DNA of 64,000 nt from Liquidambar formosana (taxonomy: Eukaryota > Streptophyta > Magnoliopsida > Saxifragales > Altingiaceae), in assembly GCA_039720395.1 (NCBI GenBank), contig CM077827.1, positions 24,518,375 through 24,582,374 of the forward strand. Direction: 5' to 3'. Numbering within the stretch: the stretch's first letter is position 1; each line of letters begins with the position of its first letter. The notes under the pieces were generated by a model. The model was not told where the DNA came from and made no database searches. It worked only from the letters and a program-made list of their open reading frames with translations. This document shows, piece after piece, positions 1-11,300 of this stretch. Made by a program: the position numbers and the translations under genes.

Positions 1-556
1 CCAACACTAAAGAAGTGAAAGTATAACTTATCCTAAAGTAAAAGAAAAAGACAAAAATAACATAATCGAATAATCTAAAGGATATTCAGTTTTAAAATTC
101 AATGGAATTTTCCGAAAGTGATCCACAATTAAAGGGGATTTCGTCCAAATCATCCAAAATTAAACAATTTTAACTCATTCTCCCTCCAACTTCAGTTTCA
201 CATCTTTTCCAGAAGAGGAGGCAACTGCTAACGTGCGCCCTGTATTATTGGGTACGGAGTGAGACCGAGCCGATCGGGTGGGGAACGACGCGTCCCGTGA
301 TTGACTACGGTCGGACGCACTGCACGACACCGAACCCCACTACACCGCCTTTACGAAACGACGTCGTCATTCAACCTCCAAATCCACCTCCCCGGCGTAC
401 TTTAGCCCACACCGGTCCTCACCTGTCCTGCCGGTCTTTTATCATGTCAGACCTCAGTGACACCTTAAAAATCGATGAGATAGAAAGTATAGGTATAGAG
501 ACAGAGAAAATCGATGAGGTAGAAAGTATAGTATAGAGAGAGAGAGAGAGGGCAAG
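1..556 (+). promoter_or_regulatory. Upstream/promoter region of the IQD gene
   Basis: No convincing coding gene was found here. Positions about 180-450 are locally GC-richer than the surroundings and contain CG-rich stretches, as plant promoters often do. Positions 533-552 are a GA microsatellite that probably lies in the promoter or the 5'UTR of the IQD gene. The small ORF from 297 to 536 has low-complexity content and no family resemblance. The transcription start cannot be fixed from sequence alone. Confidence 0.35.
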
Positions 557-1641
557 CAATCTGATTCTGATCTTTGAAGAAAAGCTATGGATCTTTGAAG
601 TTGAATATTTTGGGGATATTTAAAGGATGGAATGTATAGAGACTTATTATGACTCGTTGACTGATTGATAGATCAAAGGCCGAAAAAGAAAAGGTTCTCT
701 CACACATTTTCTCTGACTTCGATTCCCATTTACTTTCTCTCTCTATGTCTTCACAGTCTCTCGCAAGTTCAGGTGAATTTTTGGGTCCTATTTGATTTGC
801 TGAGTTAGTGATCTGTTGATCCGCATTGTTCTGATGCTGAATTATGTTCTTCCTCCGGTGATTTTATCTCAACTTCATCGCATTGGACATTAGGTTGTTC
901 GGATTTAGTCCAAATTTCTTACTACATTTACGATTCTTGGAATCTAGCATTCAGTCTGTGAACTTAATTTATGATTTTTTTTTTTAAATATATTTTTTGG
1001 GGATGTTTGAAGTCTCTTTGTTTTGAATTGGGATTGTTTAGGTTAATCAATTTGGGGTTTTAAAAAAAATCACAGTTTTGATTAAATTAAAGTACTAAAC
1101 AGGCGTAAAAGCTCGGCATTGGCGATGCAATTGCGGTTCTCAAACTTTGGATTTTGTAATAATAAGTATATACTTTTGATGTTGGCCATGAAAGCTTCAG
1201 GATCTGTGCCTTATGGGCCTTACTCTGTAAAAATCTATTTTAATCTCATTAGAGAGTTATAAGTTACTCACGAGCTTTTAAGGTACAATTTCGCTGCGCC
1301 CTAAATGCACATATTTCGATTTTGTGATTCATTTCTGTATGCGAAGCCCTCGACTTTGGTCACCACTATGGTAGCATTGTGATGACTGCAAGTTGATGAT
1401 GTCGTGTTGTTTTTTCTTTCTTGATTCTATGTGCTGTGTGTGTGCGGGCTTGTGTGTAAGCACAGGACTTTGTATAACTTTTTTCTTTTCAACCGCCTTA
1501 GTGAGGGTTGCTTTAAAGTTGGAGGTATGGGTTTAATGTCATAAATTTTGTTGCAGGGTGAGAAAATGTGGGAAGATGGCGCTGGTACTATAAGCACAAG
1601 CTAACTCAAGGAAGTGACCGCTTCAAAGTGAAAAAAAAAAG
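557..1641 (+). other. Probable 5'UTR exons of the IQD gene with a short UTR intron
   Basis: A CT-rich leader ends at a plausible donor, AG|GTGAAT, after 772. A good acceptor (TTTTGTTGCAG) ends at 1556. The next putative UTR exon would run from 1557 to about 1641, and a last UTR acceptor (TCTCTGGCAG) ends at 8298, 34 bases before the ATG. IQD genes commonly have introns in the 5'UTR. The donor at 1642 is weak, so the second exon boundary is uncertain. Confidence 0.4.
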
Positions 1642-2723
1642 GTCTTTGTTTTAGAGGTCATTCGTAAGGTTGGTAATTGTGATATTGTGAATTTGCTGTC
1701 TTTCCTATTTTGCATCCTTATGGATTAGTTGTGTGCCATTTGCTGAATGCCAATCCTTGTTTCTCTGCACATAACATATTTCATTTTGCATTGTTGAGTT
1801 GTATTTTGTTATCTTAGTATAGTGTGAACTTCACTTCCTCAGTTCCCATAATTGTTGTGGAATGAGCTGTATCGATAGGGACTAAATTTTGTCTTATGTA
1901 ATGGCATCAAAATAGATGTGGCCTATTGGAAGTGTTTTATGTGATGCATTCAGATATGCTGATGGAAAACTGTTGTTTTTGAAGTGTGACCAAAGTTACG
2001 AAATTCTGTAGACAATAATATGAATCATTAGGAAGATCAGGGCCACGGTTTTTAGAAGTCAAGATGTGTTTGGCTTTAGTTTGAGACCTTTGTAAGACAT
2101 GTACAAAAGTGGTAAAGTGGCTTTTGGAAATTCAAACAAGATAAAGATACTATTTAGAGGTATATTGTTGGACCAAATTCAATAATTAGAACTTCAGTTT
2201 GAAATTACTAGGTCCTGCATAAATTTCGTTTTGGAGTAAAATTTTAACCCTGGAAAAGGGAAAATGTAATGGGAAAGTTTGGCTTTGAGAGATGCTGGAA
2301 AACTTTTGGGAACATTAAAATAATGGGGTGTTTAGTTACATGTCTTCTCCATGTTTAGTTGGTCCATTGGTCCTCACTGTGAACAACATTCTCATAATTT
2401 CATTGAATACATAGCATTCAGACTGCCTTATTTATCTGATGCTCCTCTAGTACCTCATCAACAGCTGTGTCTTCATTCTGAGAGAATTTTGCCTTTGTTG
2501 CTGTTAATAGTACATATGCCCATTAGCCTTTACTGCAAGACAACTTATCACTCCACACGGGCTTCCGACATGCCTTATTTATAAAGCTATGCATTCTCAT
2601 ATCTTGCATTAGAATTTCATCTTAATGCAAAATCAAGAACATGGATGCCTCTTCTCTTGATAAATGTGGCCTTAAACCATCTGACACCAAGCTAATTTGC
2701 CCTAGTGGTCTATGGGGCTGTTA

Positions 2724-2948
2724 AGTGCCTGTTTGGATGAGATTCTGGGAGGCCCAAAATCTCTTCTGATGGTCCATAATCACTTTTAAGAGTGTTTGGA
2801 TAAAAAATGAGAAAAGTGATTGTAAGCCCAAAAGAGATTTTGAGGCCAATTTGCTCAAGCTACCTCCTCCCTGATTCTGATTCTGCTTCTGATTCAGTTT
2901 TTGATTTTACTTCTGATTCTACTCTGAAGCTATCCCAAACAGGCACTA
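2724..2948. mobile_element. Small MITE-like element
   Basis: The segment is bounded by inverted copies of AGTGCCTGTTTGG (left from about 2724, right ending about 2948). The interior is not coding, with repeated GATTCTG words near the right end. Terminal inverted repeats starting AGTGCCTGTTTGG are typical of small non-autonomous plant DNA elements. I could not define a clean target-site duplication, so the superfamily is open. Confidence 0.5.
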
Positions 2949-3009
2949 AATCTTGTCTCATTAAGCACCCTAAACCTTTCCACCTATGCTACCATTTCTG
3001 GTAGCTCAT

Positions 3010-3860
3010 CACTAAAGGTGGAACACGCCCTACTTACACACAAGAGGATGTACCTAAGCCACAATATGCTGCTTTGACACCATAATCCATCTTAGAAAAG
3101 CTAGATTCCCAGTGCTCAGTGGCTCTTCTGCTACTTAGAACCACTCCATCACCATCTAGTTCTTTGGGTAGTGGCTAGTAGCCTTCCTGCTTCCTGAAAG
3201 TTGAAACCCAAAATGATTCTTTAGGCATCCTCTGATTTTGATCTTCATATCAGTTCCCCATAATGCCAATACTTGGCATCGTCATAGCATCACTTGCTCT
3301 GAGTGCAATCTGTCAACTAGTCTCTCATGAAGCCAATTGAATAGCTTTAATCCATAAAGATGATCACATCTGTATTCCTATATTAATGGCCTTAGTTTGC
3401 AACTTGTCAAGTGGTGGATGATTATGCAATGCCACAACTTTTTGCTAAAACCATTTTTCATGAGGCATTGCTTCCACAATTGTCAAGTCAACAACTCCAG
3501 ATCCAAAGCCAATAGGCTTTATAGTGTTTTCCACCAAAGTAGCTCAAAAATTGCTCTCAAGATTTGACTTTGGTGTTTGCCTAATGGTCTTGCACCATTG
3601 CGACCTCAATGAATCCTCATGCCATGCCATTTGTAACCATGCCCACTTGACCAACCACCAAGTGACGCTAGGCTAAATACTCTAAGGTTAATCTTGGACA
3701 AATGTCAGACTCTCTGGTTCTTCTCCAGGTTGCTTATTATTATTATTATCATTATTATTATTTTCACTCTTCTTAGACATGCCAACATAAAGATCCTTAA
3801 CACCAGGTATCACTGATGCAACCAGCTCAGCAATGCCCAGGGTTGCTTTGGCATTTACTT
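3010..3860 (-). pseudogene. Decayed coding-like relic, unidentified
   Basis: The minus strand reads like an old processed or degraded coding sequence, with protein-like stretches such as LVASVIPGVKDLYVGMSKK (near 3780-3840) and IVEAMPHEKWF (near 3470). Stops and frame changes interrupt it repeatedly. A trinucleotide ATT/AAT run sits inside at about 3735-3765. I do not recognise the family. It lies antisense within the second 5'UTR intron of the IQD gene. Confidence 0.35.
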
Positions 3861-4082
3861 CTGTGATATTTGTAATAAATTTACATGATCATTTAGTTTA
3901 TTTGGACCTATCGGTGTTTCACAAATTGGTCTTTGAAGGTATGATGCCTGATCATTAGGATAAGGTGCTGCTCCATAGAAGCACGAAGCGTGAGTGGGCC
4001 TATGTAATATATATATATATATATATATGCTATGCTATGCTACTTAATATAACATCATGTGTGTGAAATTGTAGGGCAAATT

Positions 4083-4207
4083 ACACTAAATCCTTTTTTT
4101 CTTTTGATGAAGTAAAATATGTATTAATAACAAAGGAGCATAGCCCAAGTACATGAGACATATACAAGCACTAAAGAAAGACCCCTCTAACACCTGAACA
4201 CTAAATC
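4083..4207 (-). mobile_element. Severely 5'-truncated LINE copy with 10-bp target duplication
   Basis: ACACTAAATC occurs at 4083-4092 and again at 4198-4207. Between them is about 105 bp that begins, on the + strand, with a T-rich tract, so it is a minus-strand poly(A) tail. The reverse complement includes the phrase 'tacttgggctatgctcc' common near plant LINE 3' ends. This is a textbook dead-on-arrival LINE insertion. A TA microsatellite sits just upstream at about 4009-4029. Confidence 0.65.
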
Positions 4208-4510
4208 TTTTGTTTTTTAACCTTTGTAGAATTTTAAAGGAATTTAATAAATAAATTTGTGCAAGGAATAAGTGTGTTCTTATGAGATGCTACACTAAAC
4301 TAGAGAAAGAGAGAGCACCATATGTCCCTACTTTTTATTTTATAGGGGCCACCATGCAAAAAAAATCAATAATTTAATTCATCAATAGATATCTTACCTT
4401 TTTTATGATAAACAATCACTAAAATTTTAGAGGTCATGGTCCTACCTCCCCCTTCACAGGGGTTCTGTCTTATTTAGAAGTGTGATTCTCTCGAGAAAGA
4501 ATCACGGTTT

Positions 4511-7324
4511 TGTGAACCCCGGAAATTGGGCCCACAAGGGATTGAAAGAAAATGGGTTTGAAAAAGAAAAAAAGGAAAGGAGTCGCCACCTTATTTTTTA
4601 AAGGAAACAAGGAAAACCCTAAAAATCAGGTTGTTTTAGGAAAACAATTTGAATGACTCCATAAAAAAAGGAAAGGCAAAAACCAATCTTTTGAAAACCA
4701 AAGAAATCGGGGATTCGGAGGCTAAGTTATGACATGGGAAGGTTCTAGGCAAAGCCTATAGGCACCCATGTCACCCTTTCGGTCTCTCAGTTCATTTGGG
4801 CTAAATTAAGATCTTTCCCATACAAAAATCAGCAAGTATATCATCACAAGAATTGTATGCATATCATATATTTCATTCATCCATCCATGCATAATAAGCA
4901 CATAAAAACAGAAAATAAAGAAGAACAAAACAAAACAAAAAGAAGCCTAGGATGCTTGGATCCTAGAACGGACTTGAGCCTCACGAAGAGCGCCTACGTA
5001 CCATGCAACGAAATACATGGATCAAAGTCCACGTAGTTCGATTAGAACTAAGGTTAAGACTTAATACAAACCTATGGTTAAAACCCTAGGTTTCCTTATT
5101 TGATCAAAAGAGTTGAATTTGATAGAGAGTTTGATTTTAGAAAGAACTCCACAAAATGGAAACTTTAATAAAAACCAAGATTTTATTTATGAAGGAAACC
5201 TTTGATTAAACCATAGACTTGTATTAAAAATTAACCCTAAATAGGGAGAAGAGAAGGGATAAGGAAGAAAGGTGAATTGGGGCACCTTCACACCCACTTA
5301 CCTGAGCGCAATTGCTCCAAACATTAGCCATTTCAGACATAAGCAGCCCTATTTGCCATAGGACAAATACCACACCTATTTGCACCCTTACAAGTGCTCA
5401 AAACCATGCAAAAACACTAACATGCAAATCTGGACAGAATAGTATTATGACCTAAAATCATCCACTAAGCATGCCAATAGCAAAAACAGCGAACAATAGT
5501 AAGTCCTAACATATTCCTAGAACCATATCATGCATAAAAACCCTAAAACATACTAACATGCATGCAAAACTATCATGTTTACTCCATATGAAAAACATAT
5601 ACAGCAAACACGAAGAAAAACCAAATAAAAAAGTCTACTTTATCATGCTATATGAAAACAAACACAAAACAATAACTCTAAAACCCTAAACTCACAAATA
5701 TGCTTAAAAACTCACAAGACATACTTTAATCATGCTAAAACCAAACTAAACAGAAATTATATCATGCATATTAACTAACTAAAGCAATATAACATGATGA
5801 AAATCCTAACTCTAACATGCAATGACACTAATCCTAGCACAAGGACAAACAGGAGCACAAGAATCATAACTATGCATTAAAAACCTAAAGGACAGCCCTA
5901 AAGCATGCTAAACAGTAGATAAAAAATAGATATTCCATGTATATTAACTAGCTAGAGTGTTAATACATGATAAAAAAGTTACCTTTAACATGCAATAAGC
6001 CTAACCCATATGAAAACCTAGTTTAAGCTTGAATAGAGAAGGAGAATACCTTATTCTCTCTCAAACACTCAAGTATTAATGCATAAAGTGGCTCCCTTGT
6101 GTTTGTAATTGTTCGTGGCTCCTCAGGTCTTTAGAGTGAATCAAACCAACACGAATTCTCCTCTTTGTCAAAGTGGTATCACAGCAAAGAGATCAAAACT
6201 CACTCAACTTTGAAAAGAAATAGAAAACAAAAAGAGAACAAGAGAAAAGAAAAGTGATTTTCGTCACTTTGCAGCAGCAGCAACTTCAATCGCGTTTTTG
6301 GGTATGGAAACGTTGGATTTGGACAAAGCTTGTGAAATACAAAGTTGTAGAGAATTGAATTATCTTTCTAACAAGACCAATTTCATCAAATTCTGACTTC
6401 GGATGAAAAAGTTATGATTAAAATACGACTGCTGGTTTTCAGAAAATCTGCTGCTGAATTATGACGAATTTCACTCCCTCCAAACCCTCTTCTCCTCCCC
6501 CTTGTTTAAAGACCTTAAGAGAGTATTTATAGCTGAAATCTGGAGTTTCCCTTTCCTTCCTGGACTAGGTTTCCTTGGAGAATAATCAAAAGGTATTTTA
6601 TAATGATAAAAGACTTCTAATCTGAATAGGAAAAGGAAATTGTCTTTTATAAAAATTGGGAGACTGACCGCTAACACGCATGCACATGTATCGTATGTGC
6701 GTACACACACTCATCACATACGTACACGTGTTAGTGTCATGATAAAAATGGCTAATTTAATAAAATAATTTTCTTTTCATTTTAACCAAAAATCTCATGC
6801 TGTGATTCGCACTAATTCTTCAAGGATAATCCGTAAATAACCACACTAAACTCATCATCAGGCCATATCAAAATTGAACTTCATGAAACACTTTTGAGGG
6901 TAAAATGATGACTAATGAAAGTCAATTTGAAAAGATTTGGTTGGTAATTGTGAGTCAATTAGAGCTAACCCAAGGAAGGGTCAATTAACCAACTTGAACT
7001 ACATCGAGCCATTTTAATCCCGAGCCATTGACTTACCAAATTGAACCTAGAAATACCTCTTATGCATCCATATGAACTCCAATTGACAATTTGGAGATCA
7101 TTCCAAGGTCAAATGAAAAGTTTGGGACTTAAAAGACGATTATGCCCCTCAAGTCACAAAAGCTCTTATTATCCCTCAAGATCAACTCCAATTTGAACCA
7201 AAATTCATATCCATTGTCCTTGTGACTCTAGAAAACTAATGCAAGTGACTAGACTCAAAAACAAAACAAAAACATGCATGAAATGATGAGCCCTAGTAAG
7301 GTGGTGCAAAAATGGGGTGTGACA
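4511..7324. mobile_element. Solo LTR, 2.8 kb
   Basis: The element runs from TGTGAACCCCGGAAATTGGG at 4511 to GGGGTGTGACA ending at 7324, so it has TG...CA termini. It is flanked by the perfect 5-bp duplication GGTTT (4506-4510 and 7325-7329). No gag or pol coding is present inside; the interior is A-rich with many CATGC words. A 5-bp duplication plus TG/CA ends without an internal region is the signature of a solo LTR left by LTR-LTR recombination. Read on the minus strand it begins TGTCACACCCC, a start common among large plant gypsy-type LTRs, so orientation may be minus. It lies in a 5'UTR intron of the IQD gene. Confidence 0.75.
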
Positions 7325-8332
7325 GGTTTTTACAAGATTCTCACTAAGAAGCGCAGAATTTTCACCCTTGGTGGAAGGTAACTGCTTCTAAGTTGACAGC
7401 TGCTCTTAATCCTACAGTCTTCTATTTTTCCTTTCCACAACCTCTCCTATAGATAAGGCTCCATCATTTGTGATGGGGTTTGCCACTTGAAGTACACAAA
7501 AGTTATAATTTCTGATTTGGTTTCATGGTTTTTTTTTTCTTTGGGAGCAATGTCGAAAGGGCCAATTGCTTCTAAACAATGATGCCCCATGTTATGTCTT
7601 AATGCTGTGTCGCAAGAATCTTCATAAAGAAAAAAAAAATGCTATGTTGCAAGAATGTTCTGTAGCTTCAATGGATGGGTATGCTGCTGAAAGTGGACAA
7701 AGATTATAATTTATTATCTTATGCTCATGGTTTCCGTTTTCTGGAAGCTACTAAGAATTAACCGCTTGTTTTCAAGCGATGAAACCTCATAATTTGTCAT
7801 AATGCTGTGTCAGATGCATGTTCTTATTTGGACTTAGAGACAAATTTGATATAGAGTCAGTGATTTCCATAATTCACGGTGGATTGTCATTCTGTTGCAA
7901 TGGCCTAGTTCTCTTTAATTTTAAGATCTCATATTTCATGTGGTTTTTATTTTGGATCTGTGAAATCACAGCCCAGGTGTGAGGGAGGCACTTTAGGGTC
8001 CTGGTCTGATTACCAAGTTTAAACTCCAAAGTAAATGCTAATGTTGAATAGCTTGCATTTTGTTTAAATTTATTTATTTATTTATTATAAAATATCTATT
8101 TTTGGAAGGCTACTTTGGTAGGATTTTTAAGTGGCTTATTTCATCAGATATGTAGGATATCATCAAGATGTCAAATAAGATGTTCTCTTGTGCAGTATTC
8201 TTTTCAGTTTTTCTTTTCTTGGCTGCTAAGTGCTAACTAAGATTACAGATAAGAAGCACAGCTTGCGTACTGATTTGTTAAAGACTTTTCTCTGGCAGGG
8301 GTGAATTTGTTTAAATTAAAGTCACTGGCACC

Positions 8333-11300
8333 ATGGGTGTCTCAGGAAAATGGATTAAAGCATTGGTAGGTTTAAAGAAATCAGAAAAGTCAGAGTCTTC
8401 AGAGAAGGAGGAAAATGTGGGTATTTTTTCTGCTTATTATATTTGTATTTGCTTTTTATATGCTGGCAAATATTGCTATTTTATGTTCGTTGCTTTTCTA
8501 AGTTGGGGTCTTTTGTTACTAGTTATTCTCTGATTATGCTCACTTAAAAAAAGTAGAATTATACTCTTATTTCTGACAACAAATTTTGTGCTGAAGGTAT
8601 TATGAGTTCAGAATGTTAGATAACCCCCCTCTTGTGTAGTTAGTCTGCTGGAAACATTTTTTTCTTTGTTTAATATTAGTTTTTTACTTGATAAATGTGA
8701 TGAACTTAGAATTGGTTGTTTCCTTGTTTCAAGTGAATGAATATAACCCCCCTCGTCTAGTCATGTTTTTGAGTTGCTTACATGCATTTGAGCAACTCTT
8801 CTATGTTGTGTTCAGACTTCTGAGTCTTAAAGTATACCATAGGTCCCAAGCTTACATAAAGGTGGGCTGCATAGGTGGAGAGCCAGTGTATTGTCAAACC
8901 TATACCCATCCCAAGTAGTTGGAATAAACTTGTGGAATTCAGCTTTATGCATTTGATCAAATATAACTATATAAAGGAATATTGGGAGCAGTCACAATTT
9001 CATCTTTTTGGGGTTCATGGGGTTCAGAATGTCAGATAACCCCCCTTTAGGCATTTAACAAACTTTCCATAGTTTCATCTTTTTGGGGTTCATGGGGTTG
9101 TATCCTCTTCGAATCATGACACTTTATTGGTTGGTGGATAAAAACGGGAAATAAAGAGGTCAAACTAGTTTGGAATATGCTGATCAGGAAAAAAACAAGA
9201 AGGCAAAAAACTAGTTTGGAATATGGTGCCACACGTTCTTTTTTGGTGCATATGGAAAGAAAGCAACTTGAGTTTGAAAAGGTTGAAGTGTCCTTAGTCA
9301 AGCTTAAATCCCTTTTTGTTAAAGTTCTTTTTTGGTTCATGGGTTTTTTCTGTTTTTTGGTGCTTGTATATGTCTTATCAACTTGGGTTAATTCCCTTTT
9401 GTTATTTTACTACAATCCTTTACTTCATTAAAAGAAACAAAAAAGAAAAAAAAAAAACACACTTGCCCAGTTACTAAAAATTTCTTTTATTCTATTTATG
9501 AAAAAAATACTGGTCTTCTGCATTGTCAGACTTTATGCTGGACACTAGCTGCATAGATGGGCATTGTTGGAAATTGTCTTTGGGATAATTAACATCTTTA
9601 AAATGCCTTTTATATTAGATCTTGTATTTCAATTTTTCAGCAATCTTTGCTTGCCCATAAAGAACTTAATAACACCAGTTTTCATTCAATTAGCATTGGT
9701 TGTTTCTTTGTTCAATATTAATTTTTTTTTTCTCTCAATCAATGCAGAGAACAACTACTAGCAAGTTTCGGCACCGGAGAAAGCATTCTGTTGAGATTGA
9801 TAGTGATATACTTCAAGATGAGTCCAATCACAATGCTGCTCCACCAGTTGGAGTTGGTGATATCCATTCAATCCCAGATGCTGCTGGCTCCCCTTCCAGT
9901 TCATTTCAAGTACAAGATGCAGCTCAAATTCAACAAAACATGAGAGAAGAATGGGCTGCCATGCGCATCCAAACTGCTTTTCGAGGATTTCTGGTACTGA
10001 ACTGAATTTTTTTCTGTTCCTACCAGTATCAGAAATGGTATTTTGATTGATTCTGTGTTGCTGTTTAACTTTTTAGTTAAAAGGGATCTGGATCCAGAGT
10101 CCTCTTTCTATTCTTCCTCCTGTTGTAAATGTGATTTTTCTTAACTTTATTTATGTTATTTATATAACCAAAACTCTCTTTTCCTTTAAAGTCAGCAACT
10201 TGCTTTTGTTTACTTTTGTACTTAGTTGCATTAAGATGTAATTAGTATCTGATATAATTTATTAAGTAGTTTTTAAAACTCAGTTAGAGGGGTAGTTTAG
10301 TCTTTTCCAGCATTAGATTCTCTGTTAATAGGGGCTTTTAGAGTTAGTTCTGGAGTTTTTTGATCATTCTAATAGATTTGTGACAACTTTGAGTTGTAAT
10401 TAGAGCTTTAAGCTCTTTTCTCTCTCTAGAAATCAGAGATTCATTTTATTTTCCTTCATTTTATGTCACTTTTTTTTCTTTTTTCTTTTTTTTTCTTGGG
10501 TAAGTTTCATCACAATGTTTAAATTTACATTCGTAATCAGGTCATGAACTGATGAAACATAATTTAAAATCCTTTCAATGGTTGTTCTTGTTTGTGTGTG
10601 TGTGTGAGTTGGCATAGGAAATATGAGCATGATTTGATATGCTGTTTGTACGCAGCCAGTTATTGATTATAAAAATAATCATAATTGTCATGCCTTGAAT
10701 TTTGGAGCGTGATTAGGAGAATTTTTTTAGCCTGATTAGGAGAGATTTTTTTTATTTTTTTATTTTTTATCAACAAAGAAATTTTATTGAAAAAAAAGGG
10801 GGTTACAATGGAAAAGAAGTCTGCCTAGAAAGTTAAGTTACAAAGCAAATAAAGAAACTAGGTAGCACAAAAATAATTTTCAATCACACTTAAACAAGTG
10901 AATTCCCTGGAAAGCCTACGAAGTCGAAGCCCAAAAAGAAGCAAGAAAATATACTCAGTCCCACAGCCCATCAACGCCATTCTTTGTTATCCTAAAAAAC
11001 TCTAGCATTACTTTCCAATCAAGTGACCCAAAAAATAGCTAGAACTGCACATATTCATAACGTAACACCATTCTTACCCCTCCCCAAGCCCTCAAAAGCA
11101 ATCTTAAACATCTATGTAGTTGAATCCAAAGAAGTCCAACACTTACCACTAATCTGGAAAAGTTTCTACCACAATTTATCAACCACTAGACAATGCAAAA
11201 AAAGATGGTCCACAGTTTCTTCCGCCTCCCTACATGTGATGCACTACTAGATATTACAATAAAGGAAGGGTCTTCCCTTCTGGAATATGTCATAGGTATT

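Noticed and set aside
8688..9431. Several short ORFs in IQD intron 1
   Set aside because: They are hydrophobic or Lys/Arg-rich shadows of AT-rich intron with no family match.
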